DNA of 36,124 nucleotides from Planctomycetota bacterium (GTDB lineage: Bacteria > Planctomycetota > Planctomycetia > Pirellulales > PALSA-1355). The stretch lies in contig QQVE01000032.1 in the NCBI GenBank assembly GCA_003389325.1, forward strand, positions 1-36,124. Direction: 5' to 3'. The notes under the pieces are model-generated. The model made no database searches and had not been told where the DNA came from. It saw only the letters and a list, made by a program, of their open reading frames with translations. Of this stretch, positions 9,062 to 18,120 are shown piece after piece; within the stretch, counting starts at the first letter, position 1; the number at the start of each line of letters is the position of its first letter. The position numbers were made by a program, and so were the translations under genes.

Positions 9062-9466
9062 CTCGACTGAAACGCCGAAGTCTTGCCTTAGACTACCTGC
9101 CGACGGTCGGCAGCGCAAGCCTACCCGCACCATCGAACGGATTCGATTGGCCGTCCGCGATGCTCCCAATCCTCATGGGCCAGCGGGGCCCGGTTCAACA
9201 TCGCGCGGTGGGTTTGCCTCTGGTATAGGAACTGGTCCATGCAGGCCCCGAAGCGCTCATGGCGGTGTGAGCGCAGAGGCTGGAGGAAGGATCTGGCGTT
9301 TCGTGCTGGCAATGAAAGCTGATTCTGGCCACAGATTACCTCCGCAGGGCCATTTTCTTGATGTCGCCTGACCGCCTAGACCGAACAAATTCTACAGTCG
9401 GTTTCGTTCCCCCGTTCCACTTTCGAACCTGGCGCTACGCGTTCCGGGCGTCTACTCGCACGACCC
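9062..9466. other. Intergenic stretch, no supported gene
   Basis: 405 bp between tRNA-Arg and the hydrolase gene. Frames on both strands are short or unlike protein. The longest, on the minus strand (9121-9312, 63 codons), has no recognisable motif. No attachment-site duplicate of the tRNA 3' end was seen here. Confidence 0.5.
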
Positions 9467-10291
9467 ATGGCGATGCCATCTTGGATGTTTTGGTCGAGCG
9501 GACTCTGCGTGCTACTGCTGGGATGCGCCTCCTTCCCGGACCACACGGCCGCCGAGAGGCTCGATTCGGGCTACACGCTCGTGCTGCCCGGCATCGACGG
9601 TCGGAGTTCCGCGATCCAAGGTTTTGCGCAAGGGCTCGTCGACTCCGGCTTGCCGAGTGCCGTCGAAATTTACGATTGGACGAGCGGCAACCCGCTGATG
9701 ATGGGAGTCCACCTGCACGCTCGCGACGACAACATGAGGCGCGCCGAGAAAATCGCCGACAAGATCGTGGCGTATCAGAACAGCTACCCCAGGCGGCCCG
9801 TCCATTTGATCGGCCACTCGGGAGGCTGTGCCCTGGCTCTGTGGACGCTCGAGAAACTTCCTGCTGAACGCCGCGTAACCGACGCTGTCTTGCTCAGCGC
9901 GGCCGTATCGGCCGACTACGACACGTCGAGCGCGCTGAACCACACAGAGCGAGGCATCTACAACTTCACGGCCCCGGCAGACATTATGCTCGTTGCGGGA
10001 ACGACGCTGGGAGGAACGATGGATGGTGTGTGGGCGCCTGGAGCCGGCGCTTTCGGATTTGCTGAACCGCCGGACCACCGCGACTCGCCCGGCGTTCCGC
10101 GTATCCAGGAAATAGCGTACGAACCTCGCATGGCCTTAAGCGGTCACTTGGGCGGCCACTGGGGTCCGTCGAGCCGGGCCTTTGCGAGAGACTACGTCGC
10201 TCCAATTCTCGCGCAGAAACCGCGGCGGGATGGGCTACGACCACGAATTTCTCAACGCCTGCCCGCGGATCGGTTCGCCGAGGGCCACTAG
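9467..10291 (+). CDS. Lipoprotein alpha/beta hydrolase
   Basis: 274 aa, with ATG at 9467 or 9473. The N-terminus is a lipoprotein signal: hydrophobic LCVLLLGC with lipobox LLGC and lipidated Cys20. The nucleophile elbow GHSGG at 116-120 (Ser118) follows the strand PVHLI, as in alpha/beta hydrolases. The late GHLGGHWG supplies a candidate catalytic His. The acid residue is not certain. It should act outside the cytoplasmic membrane as an esterase or lipase-like enzyme; substrate unknown. No clear ribosome-binding site. It ends 66 bp from the convergent thioredoxin-fold gene. Confidence 0.75.
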   Translation: MAMPSWMFWSSGLCVLLLGCASFPDHTAAERLDSGYTLVLPGIDGRSSAIQGFAQGLVDSGLPSAVEIYDWTSGNPLMMGVHLHARDDNMRRAEKIADKIVAYQNSYPRRPVHLIGHSGGCALALWTLEKLPAERRVTDAVLLSAAVSADYDTSSALNHTERGIYNFTAPADIMLVAGTTLGGTMDGVWAPGAGAFGFAEPPDHRDSPGVPRIQEIAYEPRMALSGHLGGHWGPSSRAFARDYVAPILAQKPRRDGLRPRISQRLPADRFAEGH

Positions 10292-10357
10292 AGCGTTGTT
10301 GAATTCCTCGCGACGGCAGGCCATGGATATTGTGGCGAGCGATGTTGGCCCGCGAGG

Positions 10358-10996
10358 TCACCGAGTCGTGGTTGCTTGAGTCCGCGCACGAGCGGACCGT
10401 ATTCCTTCGGCTCGCAGTGCATCGAGATAGTTTCCCAACCGCGCGATCTGCGTGTCGTCGGGCACCCCGGCCAAGCGGTGCCGCTCTCTCCCCTGTGTGT
10501 CGAAGACAATCAGATTGGGAACCCCGGGAGTCAGGGTGTATCGCGAGCGCATCGTGTCGTTCAGATCCAGCCAGACCACGGCGTCGGGAGACACGGAGCG
10601 AAAGCGACTGCGGACGAAGGGGCGAATGTAGTTGGGGACATCACCGATGCAAGCCAGCGGAATCATCTTTGCGTCGGGTGTCTGGGCGCCAGGCGGCTGA
10701 TTCGCCAGTGGGCGAACCGGAGCCTGCATGGCGACTTTGGGATCTTTTCCCTTGGCGGTAGGGTGCATCATCACGTGCAGCTTTTCGCCGAGCTCGCGAC
10801 TGGCCTCGGCGCCTCCGCGGTCCGAGTAAATCAGCACGACCACATCGCCCCGCAGATCGTCGATGGCCCGGCGCTTGGCGAATTGATCCTCGAAGACGAG
10901 GGGCTCCGCCGCGTTCGCGCTAGGCTGGTACGCGATAGCACTTGCGGCGATGGCGAGCAGCCACACGCTGATATGCTTGGCGAATCTCGCTGACAT
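10358..10996 (-). CDS. Secreted thioredoxin-fold protein without a CxxC active site
   Basis: 212 aa from the ATG at 10996, which has AGGAGG about 7 nt upstream. Signal peptide 1-30 (hydrophobic VWLLAIAASAIA, ANA-A cleavage). A strand/helix pattern LRGDVVVLIYSDRGGAEAS (about 48-66) and a later PGVPNLIVFDTQGRERHRL with a cis-Pro-like segment resemble the TlpA/AhpC thioredoxin fold. The CxxC position reads DRGG, so disulfide redox activity is unlikely. The insertion between the two halves is Pro/Lys-rich. Role unknown. It is divergent from the acyltransferase gene across 163 bp. Confidence 0.7.
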   Translation of the reverse strand: MSARFAKHISVWLLAIAASAIAYQPSANAAEPLVFEDQFAKRRAIDDLRGDVVVLIYSDRGGAEASRELGEKLHVMMHPTAKGKDPKVAMQAPVRPLANQPPGAQTPDAKMIPLACIGDVPNYIRPFVRSRFRSVSPDAVVWLDLNDTMRSRYTLTPGVPNLIVFDTQGRERHRLAGVPDDTQIARLGNYLDALRAEGIRSARARTQATTTR

Positions 10997-11159
10997 CGAA
11001 GTCCTCCTGCTAGGTCGTTTGGGGGCGGTTGAGTACCAAAAAGTGCCTTGCCGAATCAAGCTCAAACCCACCCTTCCTCCCGGGCCGCCGGCCGAGATCC
11101 ATGCCATCTCGCTATGCCATCTTGCCATCGTTGCCTGCGCTCAAGATAATCGCAGGCGA

Positions 11160-12074
11160 ATGAGCGACCCGAGCGCAACAGCCGGCTTGCCGGCACCGGC
11201 CGATGGAGGCCCCACGGTGAACGCAAATGGTTCGAGACCCGGCACGGCGCGACGGCAACGCGACCCCGCCGAGCTGTCCGACCCGAACCGACAGGAAGAT
11301 GTGCCACCGGTGTCCGCCTGGTGGTTTCGCAAGTTCAGCAGCTATGCGAAGCGCTACTTGCGTCGCAACTTTTACGCGGTCCGAATCGCCCGCCACGGCT
11401 ATCCGCCGCCGAATCTCAGCGGACCCGTGGTTGTCTTGATGAACCATCCTGCCTGGTGGGATCCCTTGACCGGGCTGTTTTTGGCGACGCAGATGTGGCC
11501 AGAGCGTGTCCACTTTGCACCGATCGATCAGCGCGCGCTTCGTCGCTACCGAATCCTTGGGCGAATCGGATTCTTCGGAGTCGAACAGTCATCTCGCAGC
11601 GGAGCGAAAGAGTTCTTGACGCGCGGCGTAGCCCTGCTGCATCAGCCAAGCGCGATGTTGTGGATCACCGCGCAGGGCGAGTTCGCCGACATTCGCCTGC
11701 GCCCAGTACAGCTCCGCCCGGGAATCGGTCACCTGCTGCAAAAGTGTCCGGCCGCAACCGTATTGCCGCTCGCCGTGGAGTACGTCTTCTGGGAAGAGCG
11801 TTACGCCGAACTGCTGGTTTCGTTCGGACCGAGTTTTTGTGCAGCCGATCGGCTCGAAACCTCGGCCAAGCAGCTCACCGCCCACTGCGCTGATCAGTTG
11901 GAAGCGACGATGGACGCCCTGCAACAGATCGCCATCCACCGCAACCCGGCCGACTTCGAAATACTTCTGCAAGGACGTGCCGGCGTCGGCGGATTCTACG
12001 ATTTCTGGTCGAAGCTGCGGGCTCGCTGGCGAGGCGAGACGTTTCGTCCCGAACACGCGGCGGTACACGAATGA
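11160..12074 (+). CDS. PlsC-type acyltransferase, probable carotenoid glycoside acyltransferase
   Basis: 304 aa from the ATG at 11160 (the frame is open further upstream). Lysophospholipid acyltransferase (LPLAT) fold: the catalytic HX4D motif is HPAWWD at 96-101 within VVLMNHPAWWDPLTG. The GxxFGVE-like segment around IGFFGVEQSSRSG and the glycine/Glu region ITAQGEFAD fit the later LPLAT blocks. The N-terminal about 50 residues are low-complexity. It overlaps the next gene by ATGA, so the two are translationally coupled. Because the partner is CrtQ-like, the likely role is adding a fatty acyl chain to the glycosylated C30 carotenoid, the step done by CrtO in Staphylococcus. CrtO itself is, as I recall it, a small membrane protein unlike this one, so the assignment is by context. 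Confidence 0.8.
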   Translation: MSDPSATAGLPAPADGGPTVNANGSRPGTARRQRDPAELSDPNRQEDVPPVSAWWFRKFSSYAKRYLRRNFYAVRIARHGYPPPNLSGPVVVLMNHPAWWDPLTGLFLATQMWPERVHFAPIDQRALRRYRILGRIGFFGVEQSSRSGAKEFLTRGVALLHQPSAMLWITAQGEFADIRLRPVQLRPGIGHLLQKCPAATVLPLAVEYVFWEERYAELLVSFGPSFCAADRLETSAKQLTAHCADQLEATMDALQQIAIHRNPADFEILLQGRAGVGGFYDFWSKLRARWRGETFRPEHAAVHE

Positions 12075-13237
12075 TTTTCCTGGCCGTTTTGAGTCTGCTT
12101 GCGGCAGCCCTGCCGGCGACGGTCTTCGCATTGAATCTACGGCGCTTCAAGACGCTGGAAGACGCCTCGGCGCCAGCAGTGCCGGTCTCGATCTTGATTC
12201 CGGCCCGCGACGAAGAGCAATCGATCAGCAACTGCCTGCGTGCCGTTCTGGCAGACGATTCCAACGACATGGAAGTGATCGTCCTGGACGATGGTTCGAT
12301 CGACCGCACCGCGGCATTGGTACTCGAACTGGCCGCGACAGATCCTCGGCTGCGGCTCGAGCATGCTCCCCCCTTGCCCGAACACTGGTGCGGCAAGCAA
12401 TTTGCCTGTGCGACTCTCGCGGACCTCGCCAGCGGCGAGCTGTTGCTGTTTATCGACGCTGACGTCCGATTGGCGCCGGGGGCGGTCGCGCGGCTGTCGA
12501 CGGCGATGGAGCAGCAGGGGCTCGATCTGCTGAGCGGATTTCCCCGACAAGAGACGATCACGATCGTGGAGCGGATGGTGATCCCGCTGATGCACTTCAT
12601 TTTGTTGGGTTTTCTCCCCTTGGGCCGGATGCGCCGCAGCCGCCACCCGGCGTACGCAGCGGGATGCGGCCAACTCATGATGGTGCGTCGTAGCAGCTAC
12701 CATAGAGCGGGCGGCCATGCGGCGATTCGAGAGTCTCTGCACGACGGGTTGCGGCTGCCGCGCGCGTTTCGCGAGGCCGGCCTGCTGACCGACCTGTGCG
12801 ACGCCACGGACCTGGCGGTTTGCCGCATGTATCGTAACGCGGCGGAAGTGATACGAGGGCTCGCCAAGAATGCGGTCGAGGGCATCGCCGCGCCCGGCCT
12901 CATCGTTCCCGCCACGGCCGTGCTCTTGCTGGGTCAGGTGGCACCGATCGTGATTTGTGTCGGTGCCCTGGCAGCAGGCAGTTACCCGGTCTTCGCGACT
13001 GCGTTGGCGGCGCTCGGTGCGAGCCTGCTACCGCGCTGGATGGCGACCCGTCGCTTCGGCCAGTCGCGGCTGGGGGCGGTTCTGCATCCGATCGGTGTGC
13101 TGCTCTTCGTGGCGATTCAGTGGTATGCGTGCATCCGCTCGCTCGCGGGCGGTTCGCCACGTTGGAAAGGCCGGGAGTATCCGACCCGTTCGGCAGCGAC
13201 TGGCGTGCCCGTTGCCGGTGAAACCAGCGGGCGATAG
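12071..13237 (+). CDS. crtQ: Family 2 glycosyltransferase, CrtQ-like
   Basis: 388 aa. N-terminal membrane helix (1-20), GT-A domain about 38-230, then at least two C-terminal membrane helices (about 278-345). Nucleotide-sugar motifs are ILIPARDEEQSI, VLDDGS (71-76) and the metal-binding DAD at 129-131. Features shared with staphylococcal CrtQ, recalled from its sequence, include WCGKQFAC after the first domain half, GGH at about 214-216, and the C-terminal WKGREY. CrtQ glucosylates diaponeurosporenoic acid in staphyloxanthin synthesis. The start overlaps the acyltransferase stop (ATGA). It ends 22 bp from the convergent crtP-like gene. The reaction is confident in kind; acceptor and sugar are inferred. 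Confidence 0.87.
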   Translation: MIFLAVLSLLAAALPATVFALNLRRFKTLEDASAPAVPVSILIPARDEEQSISNCLRAVLADDSNDMEVIVLDDGSIDRTAALVLELAATDPRLRLEHAPPLPEHWCGKQFACATLADLASGELLLFIDADVRLAPGAVARLSTAMEQQGLDLLSGFPRQETITIVERMVIPLMHFILLGFLPLGRMRRSRHPAYAAGCGQLMMVRRSSYHRAGGHAAIRESLHDGLRLPRAFREAGLLTDLCDATDLAVCRMYRNAAEVIRGLAKNAVEGIAAPGLIVPATAVLLLGQVAPIVICVGALAAGSYPVFATALAALGASLLPRWMATRRFGQSRLGAVLHPIGVLLFVAIQWYACIRSLAGGSPRWKGREYPTRSAATGVPVAGETSGR

Positions 13238-13259
13238 CCTGAACCCAAGTAGAGGTGGC

Positions 13260-14834
13260 TCACTGGTGCGCTCCCTGCGACGCGGTCAGGCGACTTTCGT
13301 CGTGTGCATCTTGAGTCGGGCCGCCCCGCAAGTCCTGATCGACGGCATCCGCGGCGATCCAACCTGACATCACGACCATAGGCATGCCGGGCCCCGGATG
13401 GGCCGAACCGCCTGCCAGGTAGAGTCCGGTCAGTTCCCGGACGCGATTCGCCGGTTTGAACGCTCCGAAAAACCGACCGTGGCTTGCCAGGCCGTAGATC
13501 GCTCCCTTCAGCACGTGGTAGCGTCGATCGATGTCTTCCGGCGTCAGCGCGTGCTCGACTTCGATGCGGTCCTCGATGTCTTCGAGCCCCGCCGTCTTCT
13601 TCAGTTTCTCGATAATCACATCGCGGTAGCCGGGCAACATCGTCCGCCAGTTGTGGTGCTTTCGCAGGTACGGCGTATGCACAAGCACATAGAGCGATTC
13701 GCCCTCACCGGGTGCGACGGTGTCATCCGACATCGACGGAGCGCAAACGTAGCAGGTGGGATCTTCGGCGGGCTCCCCTTCGCTGTAGATCTGTTGAAAC
13801 TCTGCGTGGGGGTCGCGGCTGAAGACGAAATTGTGGTGCAACAGCTTGTCGTACTTCTGACGCAAGCCGAGATACAAGACGACTCCGGAGCAGGCCGCTT
13901 CAACCTTCCGTCGCGAGAGAAATCCGGCTCTCGTCGCGGCTGGCAACAGTTCATCACGTGTTCGCACGCAGTCCGAGTTCGACACCACCGCGGCGGCCTT
14001 GATCGTCTGGCCGTCATCGAGCGTCACGCCACTGACGCGGCCGCCCGCGGAGTCGATGGAGCGGACCATCCGACCCGTGAGATATCGGATGTCCTGCTCC
14101 TTGCCGAGACGTGTCAACGCTTCGGGAACAGCGCGGATGCCGCCCCGCGGATACCAGATCCCCTCGTTGGTTTGCATGTGCGCAATCCCGCACAGCACCG
14201 CCGGTGAAGCCTCGGGCGAGGAGCCAACGTACTGCGTGAAGTGATCGATCATCTGGGCGATTCTCTGATCGGGGATGTAGGATCGCACCAGGCCCGAAAC
14301 GGTCCGGCCGAATCTCAGGCTGAGTACGTCGCGGAGCACACCCAGCGATAGCGAACCCTTCAAATCCATGGTGTCGGCAATGCCGCCGACGCTTTTCCAG
14401 AAGAAGAACCGATTCGAGACCTCGTCCAGTTGCTTCGAAACTTGATGGAACTTCTCGTACCCCGCGGCTGTGCGGGTGGATCCCGAGAATGTCCGCAGCC
14501 TGGCCGCCATTTCCGGAACCGACTCGACAAGGTCGAACTGCGTATTGTCCGCAAAAAAGCAACGCCACTGCGGGTCGAGTCGGATCAGTTCCAGATAGTC
14601 GTCGAGCGAGCGCCCCGCCTCGGAAAACACGCGCCGCAGAACGGAGGGGAGCGTGAGAATCGTCGGACCCATGTCGAAGCGGTAGCCGCGGTCTTCCAAC
14701 ACCGCGGACTTGCCTCCGAGCCACGCGTTCCTTTCCACGACCGTGACCTGGTAACCGCGTGCGGCGAGTGTCGAGGCGGCGGCCAGGCCACCCAGCCCCG
14801 CTCCGACGACAACAACATCAGCTTCCATCTTCAT
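13260..14834 (-). CDS. crtP: CrtP-like carotenoid terminal-methyl oxidase (CrtI family)
   Basis: 524 aa FAD protein of the CrtI/CrtN/CrtP desaturase superfamily. Dinucleotide fold VVVGAGLGGLAAA near residue 8, ERNAWLGGKSA at about 34, then FDMGPTILTLPSV. Family details fit staphylococcal CrtP better than CrtN: PQWRCFF, YVGSSPEASPAVL, GIWYPRGGI, HHNFVFSRD, GAIYGLASH and the C-terminal GGSAHPGPGMPMVVMSG. CrtP oxidises the terminal methyl of C30 carotenoids to the aldehyde. The start overlaps the aldehyde dehydrogenase end by 17 nt, consistent with the next step, aldehyde to acid. Last gene of the minus-strand crt operon. Substrate range is inferred. Confidence 0.88.
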   Translation of the reverse strand: MKMEADVVVVGAGLGGLAAASTLAARGYQVTVVERNAWLGGKSAVLEDRGYRFDMGPTILTLPSVLRRVFSEAGRSLDDYLELIRLDPQWRCFFADNTQFDLVESVPEMAARLRTFSGSTRTAAGYEKFHQVSKQLDEVSNRFFFWKSVGGIADTMDLKGSLSLGVLRDVLSLRFGRTVSGLVRSYIPDQRIAQMIDHFTQYVGSSPEASPAVLCGIAHMQTNEGIWYPRGGIRAVPEALTRLGKEQDIRYLTGRMVRSIDSAGGRVSGVTLDDGQTIKAAAVVSNSDCVRTRDELLPAATRAGFLSRRKVEAACSGVVLYLGLRQKYDKLLHHNFVFSRDPHAEFQQIYSEGEPAEDPTCYVCAPSMSDDTVAPGEGESLYVLVHTPYLRKHHNWRTMLPGYRDVIIEKLKKTAGLEDIEDRIEVEHALTPEDIDRRYHVLKGAIYGLASHGRFFGAFKPANRVRELTGLYLAGGSAHPGPGMPMVVMSGWIAADAVDQDLRGGPTQDAHDESRLTASQGAHQ

Positions 14835-16455
14835 GGTCCATGGCTCCGTGGCTTGTTCGCGATCGACGTGAGCTGAGAGCGAGCGAGATTAAGCGCAGCG
14901 ACGAGCGAAATCTGCGCAGGGGGCTGGCGCCGTGCTCAAGTGCGATGAGCTGCGCGACAAGAGCGGCGTCCTGTGGCGCGCGAGGCTGCAGATGCGGCTT
15001 GAACCAGCGACGGGCGGTCACGATCGCCTTGGTTTGCGTCATCTCAAGAAGCCCCGCCTCGCCGCGCGTCGTGCCATGCCCGCTCATTTTTCGGCCAGCG
15101 AGGGGGACGCGCGGATCGGCAGCGGGCACGACCATGTCGTTGACAACAACACATCCGGCCTGCACGCGGCGGGCCAGATCGCGGCTACGCTGCGGATGAC
15201 CGAAGACCGAGGCGCCCAGGGCGAACGGACACTTCGCGTTCTCAAGCAGGGCTTGCTCCATCGACGCGATCCGAATGAATGAGACGACCGGCGCGAACAA
15301 GTCCTCTTGCGCAAGTTTCATCTCCGACCGGACTCGGTCGACGATCGCCAGGCTTCGCAACTCTCGATGACCATCGACAACCTGCACGTCGCCAGCAACA
15401 AGAGTAGCACCGGCGCGCACCGCCTCGTCGATAACGTGAGCAGCACGCCTCAGCGTTCCCCGCGCGTGGCTAGATGGCTGCGTCGTGCCGCCCAACCCTT
15501 TCTGTGGGTGCTGGCGCATATCTTGTCGCAGGATCGAACAGATCCTATCGACCATTTGGTCGCGCGCGAACACGCGCCGCGGGGCAAGGCAAGTGCGCCC
15601 TTGGTTCAGCCTCGCGCCAAATAGCAAACAAGCGCTCACCAGCGCCGGGTCGGCGTCGTCCTGCACGAAAACCGCATCGCAGCCTGACAGTTCCATCACC
15701 GACGGCGTGACCGACCCGGCGAGTTGCTGGGCGAGGGCTCTTCCCGTCGCGCGGGAGCCCGTCACGAACACCTTGTCGACGCCGCGCTCGATCGCCGTGG
15801 TGGCGGCATGCGGCTGTTCCGGCAGAATCTGCACCAATCCGCGGGGCAGTCCTGCCGCCTCGACGATACTCGCCAGGGATCGGAGCGGTTGCGAGCATCC
15901 CGGCGCCGGCTTCAGCAGCACACCGTTGCCCGCGGCAAGAGCCTGCAATGCCTGGATACCGGGTAACATGAGCGGGTAATTGGACGGCCCGATAATCAAC
16001 GCGACTCCCACCGGCTCGTTCCGGAGTGCGAGGCGGGTGCCCCACAACCACTTCGGCCGTCCACGCCGACCTGGCGAGCGTTCAGCGAGAATCCGCGGCG
16101 CCTCGACCTCCAGGAACCGGCAGGCGTCGAGCAGGGGCAGGATCTCGGCCGTCATGGTCTCGACAACGTCGCCACGGCCACACTCCGACGCGATCCCCAG
16201 CGGGTTCCCGGCGAGTGTTTCGCGCAGCGCCCGCAAGACGCAACACCGAGCCCGTGGCGTCCATTCGGCCCAGGCTTGCTGCGCGGAGCGGGCCGCCGCG
16301 AGCTGCTCGTGTACTTCCGACTCCAGGCCAGAGGCCTTAATCGGGTTCGATGAAGAAGGCGTATGTTCCGCCCAGGCCGGATCCGTCGATAGCGACGGTG
16401 AACCTGCTTCCGGCTCAAGCGAAGTCTTGTGCGTTGCTGGAGAATCTGGCGTCAT
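14818..16455 (-). CDS. Aldehyde dehydrogenase of the carotenoid cluster
   Basis: 545 aa NAD(P)-dependent aldehyde dehydrogenase. Visible motifs: GPSNYP with Asn159, LKPAP with Lys182, VTGSRATG cofactor loop (231-238), general base Glu255 in MELSG, catalytic Cys289 in NQGRTC. The first about 45 residues are an unrelated Ser/Pro-rich extension, and the C-terminus runs about 50 residues beyond the usual fold with a basic, Arg/Ser-rich tail. It starts with an ATGA overlap after crtN and overlaps crtP at its end, so it is locked between the two. The expected role is oxidation of a C30 carotenoid aldehyde to the acid, as AldH does in staphyloxanthin synthesis; in Staphylococcus aureus that gene lies outside the crt operon. 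Confidence 0.9.
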   Translation of the reverse strand: MTPDSPATHKTSLEPEAGSPSLSTDPAWAEHTPSSSNPIKASGLESEVHEQLAAARSAQQAWAEWTPRARCCVLRALRETLAGNPLGIASECGRGDVVETMTAEILPLLDACRFLEVEAPRILAERSPGRRGRPKWLWGTRLALRNEPVGVALIIGPSNYPLMLPGIQALQALAAGNGVLLKPAPGCSQPLRSLASIVEAAGLPRGLVQILPEQPHAATTAIERGVDKVFVTGSRATGRALAQQLAGSVTPSVMELSGCDAVFVQDDADPALVSACLLFGARLNQGRTCLAPRRVFARDQMVDRICSILRQDMRQHPQKGLGGTTQPSSHARGTLRRAAHVIDEAVRAGATLVAGDVQVVDGHRELRSLAIVDRVRSEMKLAQEDLFAPVVSFIRIASMEQALLENAKCPFALGASVFGHPQRSRDLARRVQAGCVVVNDMVVPAADPRVPLAGRKMSGHGTTRGEAGLLEMTQTKAIVTARRWFKPHLQPRAPQDAALVAQLIALEHGASPLRRFRSSLRLISLALSSRRSRTSHGAMDHEDGS

Positions 16456-18047
16456 GGCTCTTGCATGGCCGAGGGAGTGAACGCGCCTTCTCGGCTCCGA
16501 TGATTGGGTAGCACTTCGCCCGAGGGAACTCCGTTGGTCTCCTGATCCGGAAACGGCAACCCCATCGACTTACACATGATCCTGGCCGAGATTCGCGCCG
16601 ATTCGTAGATGACGGGAAGGCCGCTGCCGGGATGGGTTCCGCTGCCAACGAGGTAGACATGCTTAAGATCTTCAAACTGGTTGTGCGGCCGACCAAGCAG
16701 CATCTGTCCGAAGTTGTGTGCCAGGCTGAACGTCGCTCCCCGGTACAGGCCGTGCCTCGCGCGCCAGTCGTCGGGCGTCGTAATCTTCTCGTAGCGAATG
16801 CGATCTTCAAGATCATGGAGGCCGAGCCGAGCGAGTTGGCGAAGCATGCGGTCGCGAAACGGCCGGGTTTGTGTCTTCCAGTCGATGTTGGACGTCTGCG
16901 AAGGCACCGGGGCCAGGACATACAGCGTGCTCATGCCGGGAGGGGCCAGTGTTTGATCGGTCACCCCGGCATTCTGGACGTAAAACGACGGATCCTCCGA
17001 CAAGACTTGCAGTTTTTCGATCTCGTCCAGGTTCTTCTGATAGTCTGCGGCGATGTAGATCGTGTGGTGGGGAAGCTGGTCATAGCAGCCTTCGATTCCG
17101 AGATACAACATGAAGGTCGAGCAGGAGTATTTCGCCCGCTGCAGCCTCTTGTTGGTCCAGCGTCGCCGCAATCGTTCCGGGACCAGCCTTTGCATCGTGT
17201 CGGCGAAGTCGGCGTTGATCACCAGCGCGTCGAACGAATCGTCACCGCTGGCGGTGCTCAGGCCGACCGCGGTGCGACCCTGGAACTTCAGCTCTTTTAC
17301 GGGCTCGCGTAGCCGGATGGTGACGCCCAAGTCGCGGGCAACCTCGGCCATCTTTTCGCTGACCGCTGAACAACCTCCGGCTGGATGAAAGACGCCGTAC
17401 TCGTACTCCAAAAACGCCAAGATGGTAAACAGGCTGGGACACTGGAAGGGCGACATCCCAAGATACTTTGATTGGAACGAAAACGCCGTGATGATTCGGG
17501 GGTCGACGAAGAATCGCCGCAGATCGTGGGCTACAGACAGCCAAGGACGAAGCAGGGGGATCGCCTTGAGAACAGCAGGGCGAAGCAGGTCTCTGCGGCG
17601 GTCGAAAGGAGACTCGAGGATCGGGCGGAAGCGTTCCATCTTGGTTCGATTGTCTTTCAGAAATCGCACGAAAGCGTCCGCGTCCTGCGGTGCCAGCGTG
17701 GCGATCGCGGCCCGCATCTTCTCCAGATGTGGAGTCGCGTCGAGGTGCCCCCCAGCCCCGAAAACAAGCCGGTACTGAGGGTCGAGCCTTTTCATCGGGA
17801 CTTCGCGCCAGAGATCGCGTCCGACCGAGCGAAAGATTTCTTCGAGTACCCGAGGATACAGAAAGAACGTGGGGCCGGTGTCGAAGCGGAACCCCTCGGA
17901 CTCCAAAGCCGAGCAACGTCCCCCCACTCGGGCAGCCCGTTCGAAGACAGTCACGCGGGCGCCCGCTTTGGCCATCAGGATGGCATTGGCCAGTCCTCCT
18001 GGCCCGGCGCCGATCACGCAGACTTTCCTGCTAGAAGATGAGCTCAT
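16452..18047 (-). CDS. crtN: CrtN-like squalene/dehydrosqualene desaturase
   Basis: 531 aa from the ATG at 18047, which has AGGAAG close upstream; the frame extends upstream but that part is unrelated. FAD fold VCVIGAGPGGLANA (9-22), FERAARVGGR (36-44), FRFDTGPTFFLYP. Points matching CrtN rather than CrtP are EYEYGVFHPAGG, SCSTFMLYLGIEG (CrtN has a very similar segment) and GSGTHPGSGLPVIYESA near the C-terminus. CrtN introduces the conjugated double bonds of C30 carotenoids. It follows the synthase gene by 73 bp and overlaps the aldehyde dehydrogenase start by 4 bp. A tail of about 35 residues after the FAD C-terminal motif is Pro/Ser-rich. Confidence 0.88.
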   Translation of the reverse strand: MSSSSSRKVCVIGAGPGGLANAILMAKAGARVTVFERAARVGGRCSALESEGFRFDTGPTFFLYPRVLEEIFRSVGRDLWREVPMKRLDPQYRLVFGAGGHLDATPHLEKMRAAIATLAPQDADAFVRFLKDNRTKMERFRPILESPFDRRRDLLRPAVLKAIPLLRPWLSVAHDLRRFFVDPRIITAFSFQSKYLGMSPFQCPSLFTILAFLEYEYGVFHPAGGCSAVSEKMAEVARDLGVTIRLREPVKELKFQGRTAVGLSTASGDDSFDALVINADFADTMQRLVPERLRRRWTNKRLQRAKYSCSTFMLYLGIEGCYDQLPHHTIYIAADYQKNLDEIEKLQVLSEDPSFYVQNAGVTDQTLAPPGMSTLYVLAPVPSQTSNIDWKTQTRPFRDRMLRQLARLGLHDLEDRIRYEKITTPDDWRARHGLYRGATFSLAHNFGQMLLGRPHNQFEDLKHVYLVGSGTHPGSGLPVIYESARISARIMCKSMGLPFPDQETNGVPSGEVLPNHRSREGAFTPSAMQEP

Positions 18048-18120
18048 TTGCTTCCTGCATCGATTCGGACTTGCACGCCTGTTGCTACCTTGCTGACGGC
18101 CAGTCTGAACGAAACTCAAG

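Noticed and set aside
9121..9312. 63-codon minus-strand frame after the tRNA
   Set aside because: No family pattern, no clear start context, ends near the tRNA; most likely chance.
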